A stretch of DNA of 27,318 nucleotides from CAYUBI01 sp964443005 (GTDB lineage: Bacteria > Margulisbacteria > Riflemargulisbacteria > GWF2-35-9 > CAYUBI01). Below the pieces are notes generated by a model. The model was not told the DNA's origin. It worked only from the letters and a program-made list of their open reading frames with translations, and ran no database searches. The stretch spans positions 1 through 27,318 of the forward strand of contig CAYUBI010000019.1 in NCBI GenBank assembly GCA_964443005.1. The letters are read 5' to 3'. This document shows positions 1 to 9,416 of the stretch, piece after piece. The stretch's first letter is position 1. Every line of letters begins with the position of its first letter. The position numbers were made by a program, and so were the translations under genes.

Positions 1-2351
1 AGCTCGCCGTAATTCTTGGACTTGTTGCTTGTATCAAGCGAATCTGACGCAAGCAATAAATCAGCAGACAACATTGCAGTTGTGTTCGAAAAAAAGCCGA
101 CTATTTCACCCAATCGATAAGTTCCACCGCACGATAATGTTGAACGTGAATTGTTCATTGTGTTAGTTGTATCTGCACCTAATGTAATTTTAGCACCTAC
201 ATACGTAGCAAATACTTTAGCTATAACATCGTAATATAACATACTTCCAAAAGTCGTGTAGGTTTGTGTATTCGCAGAAACACCTTGAGATATTTTATTA
301 GATAAATTTAGATCAAATTTCAATTTAAAAGGCAACCATTCTGTTTGAACATTTGCGCCATAAGCGTTCATAGTATAATCATTCACATTACCTGTCACAA
401 CTGTATCAACATACTGACCAACCCCATAACTTAAATTTATCTTACCTACAAACTTATCAACAACCATTTCAATCCCGTTCACTCCAACCTGAAGCGAATC
501 CAAAACGTTTTTTACGCGAGTATTATCAGTAACATCCTTATTTTTTAATGACTTATTATATCCCACATTAATAGCTGCAATATTAGGAACTGCAACTACG
601 GTATTCACTCGATACGTATCTGTAAAGGTAGAAACATTACCAGTAATAGCTAGCCCTGGAAACAGTTTACTAAATACTTCGCGAGCATTATCTTGCTGCC
701 GTCCATACCCAATACCTAAGGACAACAAATTTCTGAAAAATCGAAACGAAAAATCACCCGAATATTCAAAATTATCAGACTTCATTCCTGAATTGCCTAA
801 ACTGTAAAACCAAGGATCCGTATATTTCATATTGCCTTTAAAATAATATTCTCGAAATAAAAGCGGCATTTGCACATCAAACTGAGTTGCAAACCCAAGA
901 GGACGATCCACTAAACATTGACGAATTGGGAACCGATTTAATATTGATTCAATTAACGCCTTATCTAATCCCGATTCTTTAGCCAAGTCTGTAGCACTAA
1001 TTGTAATGACTTTTCCACCTGCATTAATCGTTGATAAAATAGGAGATGTTGTATCACTATAATAAATAGATAAAGCTGACTCCAAACGTAAATCAATATC
1101 AAATAAATTAAGATGGTTTTCTAAACCTAAAACATGTCCCTCTTGCGGCAACGTCGCACCCTGATTTGGACTAACGATACTCTTAACATCATCTGCTATA
1201 TGCACATAACTTAAACTATTCTCAAATCCAAACAAATTACTATAAAGCTGAACACCCTCAACTGACTGTTTAAACGTACCAGCCATAACATCTGGCGATG
1301 ATATCGAAATCGCTCGTTTAGTTTGCCCTGCTATTCCCCGAACCTGTAACAATCGCGGAAAACCAAGAGTCAAATCATTACCTTGAACCAAAATACCACT
1401 TAACGTCATATTCGATAACACAGGATTAGAATCCATCAACTTCCAATCAAAAAAACGTTTATCATCATACAAATTAATTTTAAGCCGATTCAGCGGCTGC
1501 CGCAAATTAGACTCTTTGCTGTCTTGAATAACATTGACTTTAGCATTAATCATAGCTGCCTTTAAATCAACATCAACAAAAGACTTATACGACATTGCCT
1601 CTTGAGTTTGCGAACTTGCCGGCTTATCTGTAGAATACAACACAGTTTCTGCACCAGCTTTTCCCTTGTACGTCAGAAACTCTGGATCCTTTGCACGAAA
1701 GGTAAAAATACTTTCCTTACGAATCTTTGCACCTTTAACATCTGATACTTCAACTAAAACCCGATACTCTCCTTCATTCAATTCGCGTTCAGGAGTATAA
1801 CTAACCATAGTTTTCGAAATGTTAGCCAACTTCGTAACATCCATGCCATTAATTTTGATAGTCAAGGTTTCTAAATCCAATTGCCTCAAATCATCTTGCA
1901 ACGAAAACAACATCACTGGCGATCCATCTCTAACAACTTCGCCATCCTCAGGCATTAACATTTTGATTACAGGTGCAAACTCATCACCCTGAACTAAAAC
2001 TTTAAAGGGAAATTCTTCAGGATTACTTTCCGGCAGTGTTTTTATAGTTAGATTTCCAGCAATAACAGCAACATAATAAACAATTTTATCTCCAGCGCTT
2101 GTAATAGGCGCAATCACAGTGGAATAAAACCCAGGACGCTCAGCCATCATATCAACTTCACTAAAACGGATATCCTTACCTGTTTTATAAAGTAACGTCA
2201 CTTTGGCGTCTGCAGGTACATCCTGCAACTCAACAGAAAAATTAATAGGCCGATTTTCATTAATTTGTTTTATAGGAGTATGAATGATTGTTAATGCCTG
2301 ACCTATACAAACCCATCCAATAACAAATAAAAGCGATATTTTTTTATACAT
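1..2351 (-). CDS. Large secreted Ig-like / beta-barrel-type surface protein, C-terminus beyond left edge
   Basis: The minus-strand frame is open from an ATG at 2351 to the window edge, giving about 783 residues of an incomplete protein. The N-terminus (MYKKISLLFVIGWVCIGQA) is a signal peptide: two lysines, a hydrophobic core and a small-residue end. The next 200 or so residues are beta-rich and Ig-like, with phrases such as YVAVIAGN and EYRVLVEVSDVKGA. The rest alternates polar and hydrophobic residues with many Tyr/Phe/Gly, as in outer-membrane barrels. I recognise no named family. An in-frame ATG nine bases upstream (2360) is the alternative start; neither has a clear Shine-Dalgarno sequence. 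The FecR-domain gene ends just upstream (stop at 2366-2368), so co-expression is likely. Barrel topology and outer-membrane location are inferred from composition only. Confidence 0.75.
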   Translation of the reverse strand, partial: MYKKISLLFVIGWVCIGQALTIIHTPIKQINENRPINFSVELQDVPADAKVTLLYKTGKDIRFSEVDMMAERPGFYSTVIAPITSAGDKIVYYVAVIAGNLTIKTLPESNPEEFPFKVLVQGDEFAPVIKMLMPEDGEVVRDGSPVMLFSLQDDLRQLDLETLTIKINGMDVTKLANISKTMVSYTPERELNEGEYRVLVEVSDVKGAKIRKESIFTFRAKDPEFLTYKGKAGAETVLYSTDKPASSQTQEAMSYKSFVDVDLKAAMINAKVNVIQDSKESNLRQPLNRLKINLYDDKRFFDWKLMDSNPVLSNMTLSGILVQGNDLTLGFPRLLQVRGIAGQTKRAISISSPDVMAGTFKQSVEGVQLYSNLFGFENSLSYVHIADDVKSIVSPNQGATLPQEGHVLGLENHLNLFDIDLRLESALSIYYSDTTSPILSTINAGGKVITISATDLAKESGLDKALIESILNRFPIRQCLVDRPLGFATQFDVQMPLLFREYYFKGNMKYTDPWFYSLGNSGMKSDNFEYSGDFSFRFFRNLLSLGIGYGRQQDNAREVFSKLFPGLAITGNVSTFTDTYRVNTVVAVPNIAAINVGYNKSLKNKDVTDNTRVKNVLDSLQVGVNGIEMVVDKFVGKINLSYGVGQYVDTVVTGNVNDYTMNAYGANVQTEWLPFKLKFDLNLSNKISQGVSANTQTYTTFGSMLYYDVIAKVFATYVGAKITLGADTTNTMNNSRSTLSCGGTYRLGEIVGFFSNTTAMLSADLLLASDSLDTSNKSKNYGE

Positions 2352-2365
2352 ACAAGTCATTTACA

Positions 2366-3361
2366 TTACTTCTTAATTAATTCTAAGAGCAATTTCTGCG
2401 GCTTATTAGTGACAGGATCAGTAAAATCAATAATATAATTCTTTTCACGAATATCAGCTACATCCAAACCAAGCTCGATTCCCTGCAAAACCGCACTTGT
2501 CAAAACAAATCGCGACATTCCAGGAGTACTTACTTTTGCTTTGATAATCGAACGCCCCTCATTAACAACAAAATCAATTGACTCGCTCCACGCAACTCCA
2601 TCCAAACTAAACACCATTGTTCCCTGACCTCCACGCGACAGCTTAACACTAATAGGCACAGACGCTGACCGATCAGTTGCAATTTCCTTGACATTAACAT
2701 AAATATCAAAAGGACGATTGATCAACTTATCATTTGGCGCAGTCACGACTACTTTATAAGCAGCTTTTACTTCCTGAATCACATGATCTTTTACAACATT
2801 CAAACTAACTGCAGTATTGGCAGGAGCTTCATCTTTAACAATGACAGTTCGCGTATTTCGCCCTGCCAAAACCGAACCTTGTTCATTCTTGACCTCTACA
2901 AAACCTTCAGCTACCCAAACCTGCATATTACTGCCAACCTCCAAAACATACTCAGTACCCTTAACGGAAGCAACTCCATGCACAGATTCAATTTCAAAGT
3001 TAGTACCTTTAGTAACCTTATTCCATACTTTTCCTGCGCTTACAAAAATGGACCGTTTTTTCTTATCACCTAACGGTTCAAACTCAAGCTCTGTTTCATT
3101 CGCAATTCGCAATACTGTTCCTTCCGAAAACGAAATTTCTGCACGCCCATCAATTTTTGTCCTAATCTTATCACCCTCATAAAAAAACATTCCACGTTTA
3201 ACTAACGCCCAATCATTTGAAGCTTTTCGACGAAATTGAACATCACCTAAAAATTTAGTTAATGTTGCGATTGTATCGCCCTGAACAACCAACGCCCCAG
3301 CAGGCATAGCTACCAAAAACCCAAGAACTAAACAAACAACTAAAAGAGTTTTAATTCTCAT
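2366..3361 (-). CDS. Secreted FecR-domain protein
   Basis: This 331-residue protein has a signal peptide (MRIKTLLVVCLVLGFLVAMPAGA) followed by a FecR-type domain at about residues 30-160. The domain shows the family pattern: a GDVQFRR strand, W/V..G....GDKIRT, AEISF..GT.LRI, and the closing motif VHGVASVKGTEYVLEV..G. Residues 205-331 form a second beta-rich region. Classical FecR relays iron signals to an ECF sigma factor, but it is membrane-anchored. Stand-alone secreted FecR-domain proteins are common beside CHASE2 cyclases and beta-rich surface proteins, and their role is mostly unknown. Its ATG overlaps the stop codon of the upstream FnIII-repeat gene (ATGA), which indicates translational coupling. 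No TonB receptor or ECF sigma gene is in view, so an iron-uptake role is not supported here. Confidence 0.85.
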   Translation of the reverse strand: MRIKTLLVVCLVLGFLVAMPAGALVVQGDTIATLTKFLGDVQFRRKASNDWALVKRGMFFYEGDKIRTKIDGRAEISFSEGTVLRIANETELEFEPLGDKKKRSIFVSAGKVWNKVTKGTNFEIESVHGVASVKGTEYVLEVGSNMQVWVAEGFVEVKNEQGSVLAGRNTRTVIVKDEAPANTAVSLNVVKDHVIQEVKAAYKVVVTAPNDKLINRPFDIYVNVKEIATDRSASVPISVKLSRGGQGTMVFSLDGVAWSESIDFVVNEGRSIIKAKVSTPGMSRFVLTSAVLQGIELGLDVADIREKNYIIDFTDPVTNKPQKLLLELIKK

Positions 3362-6300
3362 GGCTTCTCCGATACACTAATCGTTAATTTTCCTGTCATA
3401 ATTAGATCCAATAAAGATTTTGGAATATTTGTTGAACCATTATGTTTCAGCGATTTAATTTTCATTTTTTCTTTATAATTAACATCAATAAAGCTATTAC
3501 TATACAAATAATCAACAAAACCATTAATGTCATCTACCCCTGCAAAAACAATAGGTGCAATAACATTTTCAGATGGCTTCGCATTTCCAGTTGGACCCCC
3601 TGGTAAATTCAAATTTCCGCTAACTCCCAAATTACCTGTTGGAATCATCGGCGGCTGCTCAATACGGCGCGCAACACTAAAACGACCAATATCACTTCGC
3701 TGACCATAAGCAGAATTCTCACGATCTAAAGCCTGTACAGCCCAAGCATAATATTTTCCTTTTTCCAAATCATCAATCACCAATTCGGGTCGCTCTGACA
3801 TTCCTGTCCTAACACCAGCAACTAATGTCGGATCTTTAGAATAAATGACTCGATATTTTGCAGCTCCAGCAATAGGTTCCCATACGAATCGAACTTCTGT
3901 TTCAGGAACTTCAACTTCTAAAGGCCCGCTAAGCTTAACTTTGTAAATTGGAGTGCTAAATTTACCGATTCGACTTGCATCACCGATTTTTTCATGACTT
4001 TTGAAAGCTTGAACCTGCCAAAAATAGGTAACACCTTGATCTAGCCGAAGTCCAATTTCTTCATTAGTCGCTTCGTTTTTGCCCGTAACTGTATGATTGA
4101 AATTAGGCATATCACTTAACTTCGAATCTCTACCAATTTTAAGTTTATACTCAGTCGCAGTTGAAATTCCTAACCAACGAAAAGAAACTGCTAAAACAGG
4201 CAAACGCTCATCTATTGGCGACACAATATCTGTTCCCTGAATTTTTGCTAATTCTTTAGGTGGAGTCTTAATATTTGCAGCAACACTTTGATCTCCATAA
4301 TTACGTCCCTCACTATCATAGGCCTGAACACCCCAATAATAAGTTGTATCAAAATCCAACCTCTTAGGTACATTATTAAATACTTGTTCAGTCCGTTCTG
4401 TCATAACATCAAATACATGATTATTTAAACCAGGATCTTGTGCCAAAATTAACTTATAACGAGCAGCTCCCTCAACCGGATTCCATTTAAAGTTGATTTC
4501 AAAAGATGGTAAAAGATCATTAATAGGCGCAACAAGCGTCAACGGTGGAACTGCAGGCCCTGTAAATCCAGCAATATCACTGCTTTTATTATAGGTTTTA
4601 CCCGCATTGTTTATGGGAATCACTTTCCAAAAATACTGTTTAGCATATTTAATTGCTGCTTCTGTAGAAGGATACTTAACGCCAGATCGTTCAGTACTAA
4701 TTACAACGGCATTTGCCCAATTTCCACGTTCCATGCTTACCAAAACCTGATACTTTTCTGCCCAAGGTACTGTTGTAAAATTAAATTCAGGAAAAAATGA
4801 AGTTAACGCAGTATCTTTAGGTGATACCACAGTTGGAAGCGGCAACATTGGGCCACTAAAAGAATATATCACAGATGGCTTACCCCAGTCTCTAGAGGAT
4901 CGAAGGCCTTTAACCCGCCAGAAATACTGAGTTTCAGGTTCAAAAAAATAATCAGCATTTTGAAGATTCGAATCAGAACCTGGCGTAATGAGTGATTTTG
5001 CTTCCATAGAAAACCCTCTATCTTTAGCAATATCAACCTGATAATTTGTTACACTACTTAAAGGTGTCCATGTAAATTCTGGTGGAAGTAAATTCAAAAT
5101 CATTCGATCAGGCGGATTTCGTAATTCAATAGCTTGACTAAACACAAACTGCTTTACAGGGATCCTATCAAAATCTTTGCCCCAGAGATTGCCATTAGCA
5201 TCCAAACTTCGTATTTTCATATAATATGTTTTTCCTGGTTCAAAAAAATCCATATTTTCAACTTTAACCGAAGTATTATCTACAATATATTTTAATGGGT
5301 CACCAAAACTTGTTTCTTTATCAATCCATACCTCATATTTATAAGCCCCTTTAACTGAACTCCAACGAATGTCAAAAGGAACGCCGCTAATATCCGAATA
5401 AGGCTGCATAATATCAACAAACGGAACAGGCTCAACAATAAATATATAATTCTGCTGAACATCCGAATACAATCCAATTTTCTTACCCAATCCATCTACA
5501 GCAGTCACACACCAAACATAACTGGTATCTGGCTTCAAGGAATCTGAATCTGGAGGGTAAACCATAGACGTCATATTCATTAGGCTTTTATCCACAACTG
5601 GCCTGCGGGCTTTTGCACTATCTACAGCTTCCCCTAGTTCCATTTTCCATATCTTAATAGAATAATTAATATCAACATAAGTTCTTACCTTTAATGGACT
5701 CCATTGAAAAAACGGTGGTGAATCAGCCCCAATAATTTGGTTATGATAAGGCGACATCAAAGCAATTTGACCAGTTTCATACGGCTGCGAAATCGATTCC
5801 TGAACAACAACTGCTGGTGACAACGAATTCCCAGATTCATCCAGTAATTCCGCACGATATAAAACAGTAACAGAAGGCAGGACTGCATTGCCAGCATTCA
5901 CAAAATTACGCTTTACATAATCCTCAAGACTGCTTTGATTGATATTGGAATAATTTTGAGCATTGTATTGTTCAATCTTGGGTTTCGAATCAATCACCTC
6001 AGTAGCTCCAGCAGCAAGAGAAATATAAGAATTCGTTTTTATATCTGCCAACCAATCACTACTATACCCAGACAATTGGGCTTGAATTCGTAATTTAACA
6101 CGAATATTCCCTGTTGTTTTGTTTGTAATTCGAATTGCATTGTTTTGAAGAGAAGTTAAATAATCCTCAATTTTTTTTGTGCTATTTTCACCAGGACCTG
6201 GAATAAGATTAAGCAAATCCGACATAGGAAAACTTGCCTGCGTTGTAAACGAAACATCCAGTTTAACATTCGAATTTTCTGCAATAGTTGCATTTCCAAT

Positions 6301-6366
6301 GACACTGCATAAGAAAAATAAAACACTGGTAACTGCGAGAGTTCGTTTTCCAAGATAATTCTTCAT
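3358..6366 (-). CDS. Secreted protein with about seven fibronectin-III-like repeats
   Basis: From the ATG at 6366 the protein has 1002 residues and a signal peptide (MKNYLGKRTLAVTSVLFFLC...). A mixed N-terminal domain of about 190 residues precedes a tandem series of about seven repeats. Each repeat has the core F.W.P..GA..Y.V.I..D, a middle turn and a Y.W.V.A.D..G.. strand; examples are FKWNPVEGAARYKLILAQD and FVWEPIAGAAKYRVIYSKD. These resemble fibronectin-III domains of surface proteins. A Gly/Pro-rich linker and a short C-terminal domain end the protein. The frame is open back to a TTG at 6441, overlapping the cyclase gene, but that start would put 25 residues before the signal peptide. 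The ATG at 6366 has no Shine-Dalgarno sequence and lies 7 bases from a strong -10 box. The role is probably structural or adhesive on the cell surface; this is inference. Confidence 0.8.
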   Translation of the reverse strand: MKNYLGKRTLAVTSVLFFLCSVIGNATIAENSNVKLDVSFTTQASFPMSDLLNLIPGPGENSTKKIEDYLTSLQNNAIRITNKTTGNIRVKLRIQAQLSGYSSDWLADIKTNSYISLAAGATEVIDSKPKIEQYNAQNYSNINQSSLEDYVKRNFVNAGNAVLPSVTVLYRAELLDESGNSLSPAVVVQESISQPYETGQIALMSPYHNQIIGADSPPFFQWSPLKVRTYVDINYSIKIWKMELGEAVDSAKARRPVVDKSLMNMTSMVYPPDSDSLKPDTSYVWCVTAVDGLGKKIGLYSDVQQNYIFIVEPVPFVDIMQPYSDISGVPFDIRWSSVKGAYKYEVWIDKETSFGDPLKYIVDNTSVKVENMDFFEPGKTYYMKIRSLDANGNLWGKDFDRIPVKQFVFSQAIELRNPPDRMILNLLPPEFTWTPLSSVTNYQVDIAKDRGFSMEAKSLITPGSDSNLQNADYFFEPETQYFWRVKGLRSSRDWGKPSVIYSFSGPMLPLPTVVSPKDTALTSFFPEFNFTTVPWAEKYQVLVSMERGNWANAVVISTERSGVKYPSTEAAIKYAKQYFWKVIPINNAGKTYNKSSDIAGFTGPAVPPLTLVAPINDLLPSFEINFKWNPVEGAARYKLILAQDPGLNNHVFDVMTERTEQVFNNVPKRLDFDTTYYWGVQAYDSEGRNYGDQSVAANIKTPPKELAKIQGTDIVSPIDERLPVLAVSFRWLGISTATEYKLKIGRDSKLSDMPNFNHTVTGKNEATNEEIGLRLDQGVTYFWQVQAFKSHEKIGDASRIGKFSTPIYKVKLSGPLEVEVPETEVRFVWEPIAGAAKYRVIYSKDPTLVAGVRTGMSERPELVIDDLEKGKYYAWAVQALDRENSAYGQRSDIGRFSVARRIEQPPMIPTGNLGVSGNLNLPGGPTGNAKPSENVIAPIVFAGVDDINGFVDYLYSNSFIDVNYKEKMKIKSLKHNGSTNIPKSLLDLIMTGKLTISVSEKP

Positions 6367-6373
6367 AAGATGA

Positions 6374-6401
6374 AGTATATCAGACGAAAAAGCAAAGTCA
6401 A
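6374..6401 (-). promoter_or_regulatory. Sigma-70-type promoter of the FnIII-repeat gene, placed for a leaderless mRNA
   Basis: On the minus strand, TTGACT (6396-6401), a 16-base spacer and TATACT (6374-6379) with a TG extended -10 motif form a strong promoter. The -10 box ends 7 bases before the ATG at 6366, so transcription should begin at or one or two bases before the start codon. A 6-bp inverted repeat (CTTCAT/ATGAAG, 6361-6375) spans the predicted start site and contains the ATG. Confidence 0.65.
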
Positions 6402-6418
6402 CAATTAAATACATCAAG

Positions 6419-8275
6419 TTATTTCGGTTCATTTTTAGCAATATTTACTATTTTCCTTCCATAAACCTCATAAATTTTTACAGGGATTGTTTTTCCTTTA
6501 ACAATAATTTCATCTACAAACCGACATTCAAAAAATTCTTTAACCAACTGGTAAGTTACTTCTGAAATAATTAAATTAACTGGCTTTTCAGGTGTTCCAT
6601 ATTTTCGCGTTATAGCTTCTAGCCGCGCAGCTAAATTTACAGAGTCACCAATCACAGTATAATCCTTTAGTCTTTTGGAACCAATATTGCCAATAACTAC
6701 CTCACCCGAATGAATACCCATACCAACACCAACTGTAGCGCGCCCTTCATTACGAAATTTCTCATTCAGCTTATCCAAAGCTTCTAATTGAGCTAAAGCT
6801 GCCTCTACTGCAACCTTGGCATGATTATCCAGTTCAATTGGCGCACCATAAATAGCCATAACTTCATCTCCAACATATTTATCCAAGGTTCCTTTATGAT
6901 CGAAAATAACCTCAGTCATTGCATCTAAATATTCGTTTAAGGTTCGAACGACTTCTTCTGGAGTATGCGCTTCACTAAACGTAGTAAATGCACGAATATC
7001 GCTAAAAAAAATGGATAAAAACTTTTTTTCGCCACCTAACTTAATTTTAGAAGGATCTTTAAGTAATTCATTAACAACGCTTTCAGCCACATACTGCGAA
7101 AACATCCCCTTAATTAGCTTTTTATCTTTTTCTTCCTTATAGTAGCGATATCCAACTATAGCCACAAAGGGGAACAATAGTCCACCAAAAAAAGTCACTG
7201 ACGCCAAATCATATCGCATCAAAATAAAAACGCCAACATCCACTAATTCAATAACCACCATGACAACAATAAATAATAAAAACGACTTTAATGGAGAAAA
7301 CTTTAAAAACATTTTTGCTGCAATCATTAAAAGAAAAAACACACCTATTACATTCAACCACCATGGCATCTGCAAAATATAATTTGCATCAAGAATTGTT
7401 TGAAGCATATTGGCATGGATCTCGACCCCAGGCATCGATTGCGAAAATGGCGTTGGAAATAAATCATGCAATTCGAAATCCGAGGCTCCGATAAAAACAA
7501 TTTTATTTTTGAAAAATCCTGGATTATATTCCATAAACGAACCATCCGTAATCCGACTAACAGGAACATGAGGGAAAGACTGGGCAGGTCCTCGATAATT
7601 AATAATCAGCTTATTCTCTGAATTAAGCTTAACAGCATGTCCGCCTAAATGCACTATTCCAGCAGCATAGCTAATATTATTGTCAGTTGGATAAAGCCTA
7701 CGAAATACTTCTACTGCAAGATAAGGATAGACGACACCTTGATTAACAGCAATCACCTGAAATGCACGAACAACATTGTCACGATCAATATATGGATTGA
7801 TGAGTCCAACCCCAATTGCAGCTTTTTCAAACATAGCAATCGGCGGCTCATAAGGCAATCCAACATACTTAACATGGGCTTGCTGCTGAATATTTTGAAA
7901 ACTACCACATAAAATAATATTTCCAGCTTTTTTAATAGAAGCAGCAAAATCAATATCATCCTGAGGATTGAAACTAGTTGGATTATTAAAAAGAATATCA
8001 AAAGCAATAACTCGCGCGCCTGCTTTACTGAGCTGGTCAATCAATGTCGCATATACAGTCCGTTTCCATGGAAATTTGCCAATCCAATTAGAAGATTCTT
8101 TATCAATAACTGCAATTACAATATCAGTTGATGTTGTTATGGGTCCACGCAAAACGAATTTAGTATCAGTCACCTTGCCTTGTATCTCTTGAAAAACAGC
8201 CAGATTGTTCGCAAGAACAATCAATACTGCACCCAAAAAAAACATAACAAGCTGAACTGATACCTTTTTTAACAT
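6419..8275 (-). CDS. CHASE2-domain membrane adenylate cyclase (class III)
   Basis: This is a 618-residue sensor enzyme predicted to make cAMP. An N-terminal membrane helix (about 8-27) precedes an extracytoplasmic CHASE2 domain (about 30-295) with the family features VIAVIDKESSNWIG.FPW.R..YA.L and GARVIAFDILF. Three membrane helices follow at about 307-325, 330-353 and 358-377, then a linker and the cyclase domain at about 415-610. The metal-binding aspartates are in FFSDIRAF (D426) and YVGDEVMA (D470). K466 and D538 are the adenine-selecting pair expected of an adenylate rather than guanylate cyclase. N547 and R551 complete the site, so it looks active. The gene begins 13 bases after ilvC without a Shine-Dalgarno sequence; a TTTAAT box lies 7 bases before the ATG, but its -35 is poor. 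The extracytoplasmic signal is unknown. Confidence 0.92.
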   Translation of the reverse strand: MLKKVSVQLVMFFLGAVLIVLANNLAVFQEIQGKVTDTKFVLRGPITTSTDIVIAVIDKESSNWIGKFPWKRTVYATLIDQLSKAGARVIAFDILFNNPTSFNPQDDIDFAASIKKAGNIILCGSFQNIQQQAHVKYVGLPYEPPIAMFEKAAIGVGLINPYIDRDNVVRAFQVIAVNQGVVYPYLAVEVFRRLYPTDNNISYAAGIVHLGGHAVKLNSENKLIINYRGPAQSFPHVPVSRITDGSFMEYNPGFFKNKIVFIGASDFELHDLFPTPFSQSMPGVEIHANMLQTILDANYILQMPWWLNVIGVFFLLMIAAKMFLKFSPLKSFLLFIVVMVVIELVDVGVFILMRYDLASVTFFGGLLFPFVAIVGYRYYKEEKDKKLIKGMFSQYVAESVVNELLKDPSKIKLGGEKKFLSIFFSDIRAFTTFSEAHTPEEVVRTLNEYLDAMTEVIFDHKGTLDKYVGDEVMAIYGAPIELDNHAKVAVEAALAQLEALDKLNEKFRNEGRATVGVGMGIHSGEVVIGNIGSKRLKDYTVIGDSVNLAARLEAITRKYGTPEKPVNLIISEVTYQLVKEFFECRFVDEIIVKGKTIPVKIYEVYGRKIVNIAKNEPK

Positions 8276-8288
8276 AAAACGAATTAAA

Positions 8289-9284
8289 CTATTTGTTTTT
8301 GATCCAACTCATCATTCCGCGCAATTTCAACCCTACTTGTTCAATCAAATGATCCTGTCCTTCTTTGCGAAGTTTTTCCATATTTGGCTTGCCTGCTTTA
8401 CATTCAGCTAAAAATTCTTTTGCAAAATCACCAGATTGAATTCGTGATAAAGCTAATTTCATTGCTTTACGCACATCAGCTGTAATAATTTTGGGGCCTA
8501 CAGTTACATCTCCATATTCAGCAGTATTCGAAATAAACTGTCGCATTTTCGTAATACCGCCTTCATACATTAAATCAACAATCAATTTAAGCTCATGCAT
8601 ACACTCAAAATAGGCTATCTCAGGTTGATATCCAGCTTCAACCAACGTTTCAAATCCTTGCGTTACTAATGCAGTCGTTCCTCCACAAAGAACAGTTTGT
8701 TCACCAAACAAATCAGTTTCGGTTTCTTCCTTAAATGTGGTTTTAATAACACCTGCACGCGTTCCACCAATACCTTTTGCATAAGCCAACGTAATATCCT
8801 TTGCATTTCCTGAAGCATCCTGTTCAACTGCCCATATACATGGCACGCCAAAACCTTCTTCAAAAACACGTCGGACCATATATCCCGGGCCTTTAGGTGC
8901 AACTAAAATAACATTAACCTCTTGAGGTGGAAGAATCGTTTTGAAATGAATATGAAACCCATGAGCAAACGCTAATGTTTTTCCTTTTTTCATATATGGA
9001 GAAATTGATTCATGATAAACATCTGCAGCAAATTCATCAGGAACCAACATCATAATAATGTCACCCAATTTAGCAGCTTCCGAAGTTGACACGACTTTTA
9101 AGCCATCTTTTTTTACTTCATCCATTGTTGAAGACGAAGGTTTCAAGCCAACAACTACATCTATTCCACTATCTTTAAGGTTTAACGCATGTGCGCGACC
9201 TTGTGAACCATATCCAATAATTGCAATTGTCTTACCCTTCAGCACATTTAAATCTGCATCTTTGTCATAATAAATTTCTAACAT
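8289..9284 (-). CDS. ilvC: Ketol-acid reductoisomerase (class I)
   Basis: The enzyme converts acetolactate or acetohydroxybutyrate into dihydroxy acids for valine, leucine and isoleucine synthesis, using Mg2+ and NAD(P)H. The 331-residue length is normal for the short class. The Rossmann motif GYGSQGRAHA is at 24-33, the catalytic His in FAHGF is H108, and KGPG follows at 131-134. The metal site is D191 and E195 (DLFGEQ) with E227 and E231 (ECMHE), and ISNTAEYGD (from 251) closes the active site. The cofactor loop reads GLKPSSST; I cannot assign NADH or NADPH preference from it. The Shine-Dalgarno sequence is strong (AAGGAG, 9 bases before the ATG). No other ilv or leu gene lies nearby. The CHASE2 cyclase follows after 13 bases, so they may share a transcript. 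Confidence 0.96.
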   Translation of the reverse strand: MLEIYYDKDADLNVLKGKTIAIIGYGSQGRAHALNLKDSGIDVVVGLKPSSSTMDEVKKDGLKVVSTSEAAKLGDIIMMLVPDEFAADVYHESISPYMKKGKTLAFAHGFHIHFKTILPPQEVNVILVAPKGPGYMVRRVFEEGFGVPCIWAVEQDASGNAKDITLAYAKGIGGTRAGVIKTTFKEETETDLFGEQTVLCGGTTALVTQGFETLVEAGYQPEIAYFECMHELKLIVDLMYEGGITKMRQFISNTAEYGDVTVGPKIITADVRKAMKLALSRIQSGDFAKEFLAECKAGKPNMEKLRKEGQDHLIEQVGLKLRGMMSWIKNK

Positions 9285-9343
9285 AATTACTTATCTCCTT
9301 TTTTATGATGAAGAGGTGTTTCCTCTAAAAACAACTACCGCAT

Positions 9344-9372
9344 ATCATATAGTAAGATTTAAGTGCAAGCAA
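9344..9372 (-). promoter_or_regulatory. Promoter of ilvC
   Basis: On the minus strand, TTGCTT (9367-9372), a 17-base spacer and TATGAT (9344-9349) fit a sigma-70-type promoter. The leader would be about 50 bases. It holds a small hairpin (AGAGG/CCTCT, 9312-9326) but no run of codons or U-tract that would make an attenuator. Confidence 0.55.
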
Positions 9373-9387
9373 CTGATAATTCAACAA

Positions 9388-9416
9388 TTGCTTTTCCTAT
9401 AGATATCCGATATGCT
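9388..9416 (+). promoter_or_regulatory. Possible promoter for the U32-family gene
   Basis: TTGCTT (9388-9393), 17 bases and TATGCT (9411-9416) on the plus strand match the sigma-70 layout moderately. It is the best candidate I see in the 276-base divergent gap between ilvC and the U32 gene. It would leave a leader of about 140 bases. Confidence 0.3.

Noticed and set aside
6367..6441. N-terminal extension of the FnIII-repeat protein to the TTG at 6441
   Set aside because: It would bury the signal peptide 25 residues in, overlap the cyclase gene, and lie upstream of the strong promoter at 6374-6401.
9300..9343. Attenuator or riboswitch before ilvC
   Set aside because: The leader is short, with a single 5-bp hairpin, no U-tract and no leader peptide rich in branched-chain codons.
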